DNA of 64,000 bases from Phocoena phocoena (lineage: Eukaryota > Chordata > Mammalia > Artiodactyla > Phocoenidae), in assembly GCF_963924675.1 (NCBI RefSeq), contig NC_089226.1, positions 53,692,205 to 53,756,204 of the forward strand, in the 5' to 3' direction. The translations under genes were made by a program, and so were the position numbers. Positions 60,586 to 64,000 of the stretch are shown piece after piece. The notes under the pieces are model-generated. The model was given only the letters and a program-made list of their open reading frames with translations. It was not told the origin of the DNA and did no database searches. Each line of letters begins with the position of its first letter. Position 1 is the stretch's first letter.

Positions 60586-61138
60586 CTCCTCTCCATGAAT
60601 GCAGGGCCCTGGACAGCTCTCAGAGGGCACAGTGGTTGCAACCGTCACCATTTCCAGGAGCCTTAAACTAGTGCCTGCTCCCCTGGGGGGCTGGTTTTCC
60701 CCTCCAGCTCTCCCTGTTCAGCGCTCCCCACCTTACAGAGTGGAGGCCTAACACAGGAACCCCAGGTAATTACAGGATAAGCCTTGGACACCACAGGGGA
60801 TGTGCTTGCCCCTGATTATCTCATCATGTGGTCCCAGAAACCGACAGAAACTCAGAAATCGGTGTAGGGCCCCTGTGCACTTTTTACAGAGAGCCAACAC
60901 TCAAATAAGCTGGGTTTCAGGCTTGACCCTTGACTGGGTTTTCTAGGGAGAAGGAAAGAGGGCCCTATCAGGAGGGGCTGCACTGCAGAAGAGACCGTTT
61001 CTCCAGGTGTTGTTCATGGAAAAACTGAGTCTCAGCAGACAGCACATCCTGAGGCCCCCTACTGGGTGTGCCCCGTGGGAATATGGTGTCCGGTGCAGGA
61101 GAGAGTGGGGGTGAGGGACATGCAGACTACACCCCACA
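60586..61138. other. No recognisable feature
   Basis: No repeat or gene recognised. Confidence 0.45.
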
Positions 61139-61139
61139 A

Positions 61140-61302
61140 GAGAGGCATGTGGGCACTCCCCTCTCCTTGTCCCCTGTTTAACTCCTGCTCAGACTTCCCT
61201 TCTCAGCGCAGGTGTCACCTCCTCCAGGACACCCAAACTGGTGTCCCTCTCTGACCCACAAGTGTCTGTGTCAGCTGCTCTTTTGTGTTCACTGTGCTGG
61301 AA
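61140..61302 (+). repeat. L2 LINE 3' fragment
   Basis: 'gtgtcacctcctccaggacacc' and 'tttaactcctgctcagacttccc' match the L2 3' region. Confidence 0.6.
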
Positions 61303-61384
61303 TCACCTGTAGATGTGTCTGTCCCTCTGACTGCTTCTGGTCAAACTACTCGTTCCCAAGTCTTACCCTGGATTTTTTTGGGGG

Positions 61385-62330
61385 GTTGGGAAGAAGGAAG
61401 GATTAATTACTTGCAGCAAGTAAGGAGAACACTGGGGGTCTTTTCCCAAAGCAGTGTCTCCCCAAACTGCAAAGTTGGGGAAGTTTTAAACTAAGGGTGC
61501 GTGCGTACTCATGAGGGGGCTCGAGCAGGAGAGTTCAGCACAGAATTGGGGCAGAGGTCAACAGAGTCCAAGCTGTAGTTGATTGAGGTCAGGAAGGTTG
61601 ATATCATTCCGTCCTCCACCTGGGTGAGGGCCTTACTTCCTGATGTGAGGACTTACCGAAGCTCAGGTTCTTTATGTCTCAAGACAGAAAGAATGCAGTG
61701 AGAGGCAAAGTGACAGGTAAGAAGGGGATTTATTTAGAGAGGTACACCACATTCCACAGACAGAACGCCGTCTGTCTCAAAAGGCGAGAGCGGCGTTGGG
61801 AGAGAAACACTCCGCAGGGCGTGAGCCATCTCAGAAGGTGAGAGACCTCACCCTGGATCTTATAAAGCCTCGTTAGGTGGGAAAGAGGGAGTGAGATAGA
61901 TGAACCTGGGGAAAGGTTACTGGGAAGGTGAAATGTTCAGTCTGATGAGAAGACTCAAGGATGCACAGACTGGTGCCTCTTCAGTCTGTAAGGCTCTCGC
62001 CAGGGCAAATTGTTAGACTTATTTCCTGAGACCCCAAGGAGCAGAGCTGAGGCTTGTGGAAGGAAGCTGAAAGGAGGCAGGTCCAGCTCCATGTCAGGAA
62101 GCACAATCTCACAGCTAGAGCTGTCCCTGGGGGGAATGAGGTCCCCAGATTTGGAGGGGGTGTGACCACCTGGTGGGGATAGGACAAGAACCTGCTGACC
62201 TTTGATGGTGCTTTCAATCTTAAGACAATAAATGCCACAGGTTGTGATTCTGACATGCCACCATTTGTAAAGGGGAATCATTTGGCTCATAAATAGCTTT
62301 GAGAGGAGAAACGATAGATGATGGAGGAAT
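61385..62330. mobile_element. Probable LTR-type (endogenous retrovirus-like) sequence
   Basis: 'agtgagaggcaaagtgacagg' region (61698-61718), 'ggggatttatttagagagg', 'ccatctcagaaggtgagag' and 'gttagacttatttcctgagac' have the style of an LTR repeat seen in laurasiatherian genomes. I see no gag, pol or env coding remains, no paired LTR and no target duplication, so family, strand and ends are uncertain. The 195-residue minus frame is incidental. Confidence 0.4.
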
Positions 62331-62812
62331 CCGGATACCCCGGAGCCCCCGTAATAGCTCCTGTTAGCCAAGGGCCGAATGTGTCCCCTGTCCTGCGTGC
62401 GCTCAGCCCTGGGAGGGGTCAGGGCCACCCTGGTGGGAGCTCCCCACAGCCGGGATTGGAGGAGCGGTGCCCGTACAGCAACCAGCGGCCCTTTGATGCC
62501 TGACCTGAAGGGCGACATGGCTTCTGTGGGCAGCAGTACCATCTGTCACCTGCCTGCCAGCCACTGATTAGGGATGTCCCCACAGCCAGGCTGGGCACAG
62601 GGCCACACTCCACTATGTTCCCAAGAAAGCCCTTCCCCTGGCCCACAGTGCTAGCTTTCTAGGTGGGGACACTTGGAGATGAAGCTGTAAAAGCCCAGGT
62701 CAGGTGCTAACTGAAGAATTCTTCTGAAGGTTCATCAGAAGAATTAATACTGCTTAAACACTAAGTGAGAGAGCAAACAGAACAGTTAAGCAAACTAGAA
62801 TAAGGGGTGACC
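62331..62812. other. No recognisable feature
   Basis: CpGs are moderately frequent at 62330-62520. Nothing named. Confidence 0.4.
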
Positions 62813-62814
62813 TG

Positions 62815-63046
62815 TATGAGAAGCAGTACAGGCTCTGATTAAAAGCTTGAGCCTGAGGGTCGCACAGACCCAGGTTTCAATCCTCACTTTGCCCCTTCCT
62901 TGCTGTGGTCCTCTGGGCAAGGCATTTAACCACTCAAAATCCCAGTTTCTTTCATCTGTCAAATGAGAATGGTCGAAGGGCCTGGTGAGGGTTAAATGAG
63001 GTAATGCATGTAAAGACCTTGCCTTTAGCCACCCTTATTATCATCA
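62815..63046 (+). repeat. MIR SINE
   Basis: 'ctctgattaaaagcttgagcc', 'cagacccaggtttcaatcc', 'gcaaggcatttaaccactc' and 'gtaatgcatgtaaagacc'. Near full length. Confidence 0.9.
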
Positions 63047-63121
63047 CTCTCTTACCATTTTCAAAGGCAAAGGATTCCCTAGTGTGACAGATCAGGGAAA
63101 TATGCTCTACTACAGGGAGAA

Positions 63122-63288
63122 GAGAGCAATCAGATTCCAGTCTTGGCATTTTGTGTGAACTTGAGCATACCTTTGTTTCTCCGAGGCTCAGTTTCCAAAT
63201 CTGTAAGGTGGGGATACGGTGCCTATCTCTTTGGTTTGTTCATAGCCCAGCACAGTACCTGGCACAGACTAGGTGCCTCTCTCCCTGG
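63122..63288 (+). repeat. MIR SINE
   Basis: 'gtgtgaacttgagcatacc', 'gaggctcagtttccaaatctg' and 'cacagtacctggcacagac'. Core to tail. Confidence 0.85.
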
Positions 63289-64000
63289 CATTCCCCTTCA
63301 TATCACACTGGAGTTGTGAACAAAGGACTTGCAAGAGCAAACTTTGAAGGAAAGTAAAAATTTATGATGACTTTATGCACACATACACACACAGATACTG
63401 CCTAGGACTTATATTTTGCAGAACACATTTTAGCTCAAATATTTATGAGCCCTTTTTGACACACTAAGAACTGAAAATATCACCATGTGCTTATGTTAAG
63501 GAAAACTTATAAAACTTTAGTCCAGTAGGAATTCAGTCAATTTCCTGGCTTGTCTCTGGTCATTTCCGAGGTTGCGAGGAAGTCCAGGGTTGTAACAGCC
63601 CCCGTTTCCCTGAGGCTTTGGCAGGGGCAAAGGGTCCTCGGCAGGTCTGTAGGTCTGATGACGTCTCCCTGTGAATGCTCCAGGCCCCTGCCTCTCATAA
63701 ATATTGCTGGAGCCCATGTAAAGGGCCCAAGTTGGCTTTTTGAGTTTCTCCCAAACACCAAAAGCTTTGTTTCCCCATCTCCTCCTCTCCCCCCGAGTCC
63801 CACATCCTCCTTGTCTTTCTTCCAGGCCAGCTCCCAGCACCACAAAACCAGCTAGAGGACATGCTCCCCTGGGATCGCCAGATCCAGGCTTTCTGCCACC
63901 CGCACTTTTACATTTTACTGTCCACTTGTGTTATCATCATTCATGGAAGTGCCTTTTTATTTTTTCTACCAGGCTGCTCACTCCTCACCTCTCAAGCTTC
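63289..64000. other. No recognisable feature
   Basis: Short CA-type run near 63377-63395. Overlapping open frames of about 100 residues at 63517-63855 on both strands have no known domain. Confidence 0.45.

Noticed and set aside
61955..62542. 195-codon minus-strand open frame
   Set aside because: Lies largely in the LTR-like stretch and resembles no gag, pol or env protein.

Overview
The window is nuclear DNA of a cetacean, probably a whale or dolphin. The main evidence is seven tRNA-derived SINEs of the CHR type (bodies near 1770, 8217, 23126, 28194, 33488, 49714 and 50491), all but one with an A tail, each between target-site duplications, beginning with the 'ttccctggtgg' head and a GGTTCG B-box. 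CHR SINEs are known from Cetacea, hippos and ruminants. The short, mutually very similar copies match the form common in cetaceans. The L1 3' ends ending in 'caactat(a/g)ctccaataaa' are of a kind found in whales and ruminants. The species cannot be named from this.

I found no protein-coding gene, rRNA gene or functional tRNA gene. Open frames are short, unlike any family I recognise, and the longer ones mostly run through repeats: a GAAT repeat at 5.2 kb, L1 3' ends at 37-38 kb, L2 at 30-31 kb. The window is therefore intergenic DNA or part of a large intron. The best traces of unannotated transcription are a 97-base exon-like segment at 15998-16094 with both splice signals, and a CpG-rich block at 19985-20320.

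Layout. 0-10 kb: an interrupted L2, MIRs, a MaLR-type LTR, a decayed GAAT tract and two CHR SINEs. 10-20 kb: L2 and MIR, a three-level nest (MIR holding old L1 holding young L1) at 14.8-15.6 kb, a Tigger-like DNA transposon and an old L1 at 18.7-19.7 kb. 20-34 kb: the CpG-rich block, an L2 split by a SINE, an L1 3' end, a tail-less SINE, a second Tigger/MER2-like element, and an LTR-like element split by an older CHR SINE. 34-50 kb: dense MIR and L2, an L1 split by an L2, a MaLR LTR, and two hAT-like copies. 50-57 kb: two adjacent SINEs, then an L2 split by a MER5A-like element, then MIRs. 57-59 kb: three abutting L1 fragments in alternating orientation. 60-64 kb: a GA/GT repeat with a local duplication, an LTR-like stretch and two MIRs.

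Most recognisable material is ancient mammalian repeat (MIR, MIR3, L2), with relatively little young L1. Repeat names rest on my memory of consensus sequences, so boundaries are approximate (often +/-20 bases) except where target-site duplications fix them. I see no CRISPR array, operon, prophage or novel defence or enzymatic system. The findings concern genome structure, possible regulatory sequence and possible non-coding transcription.
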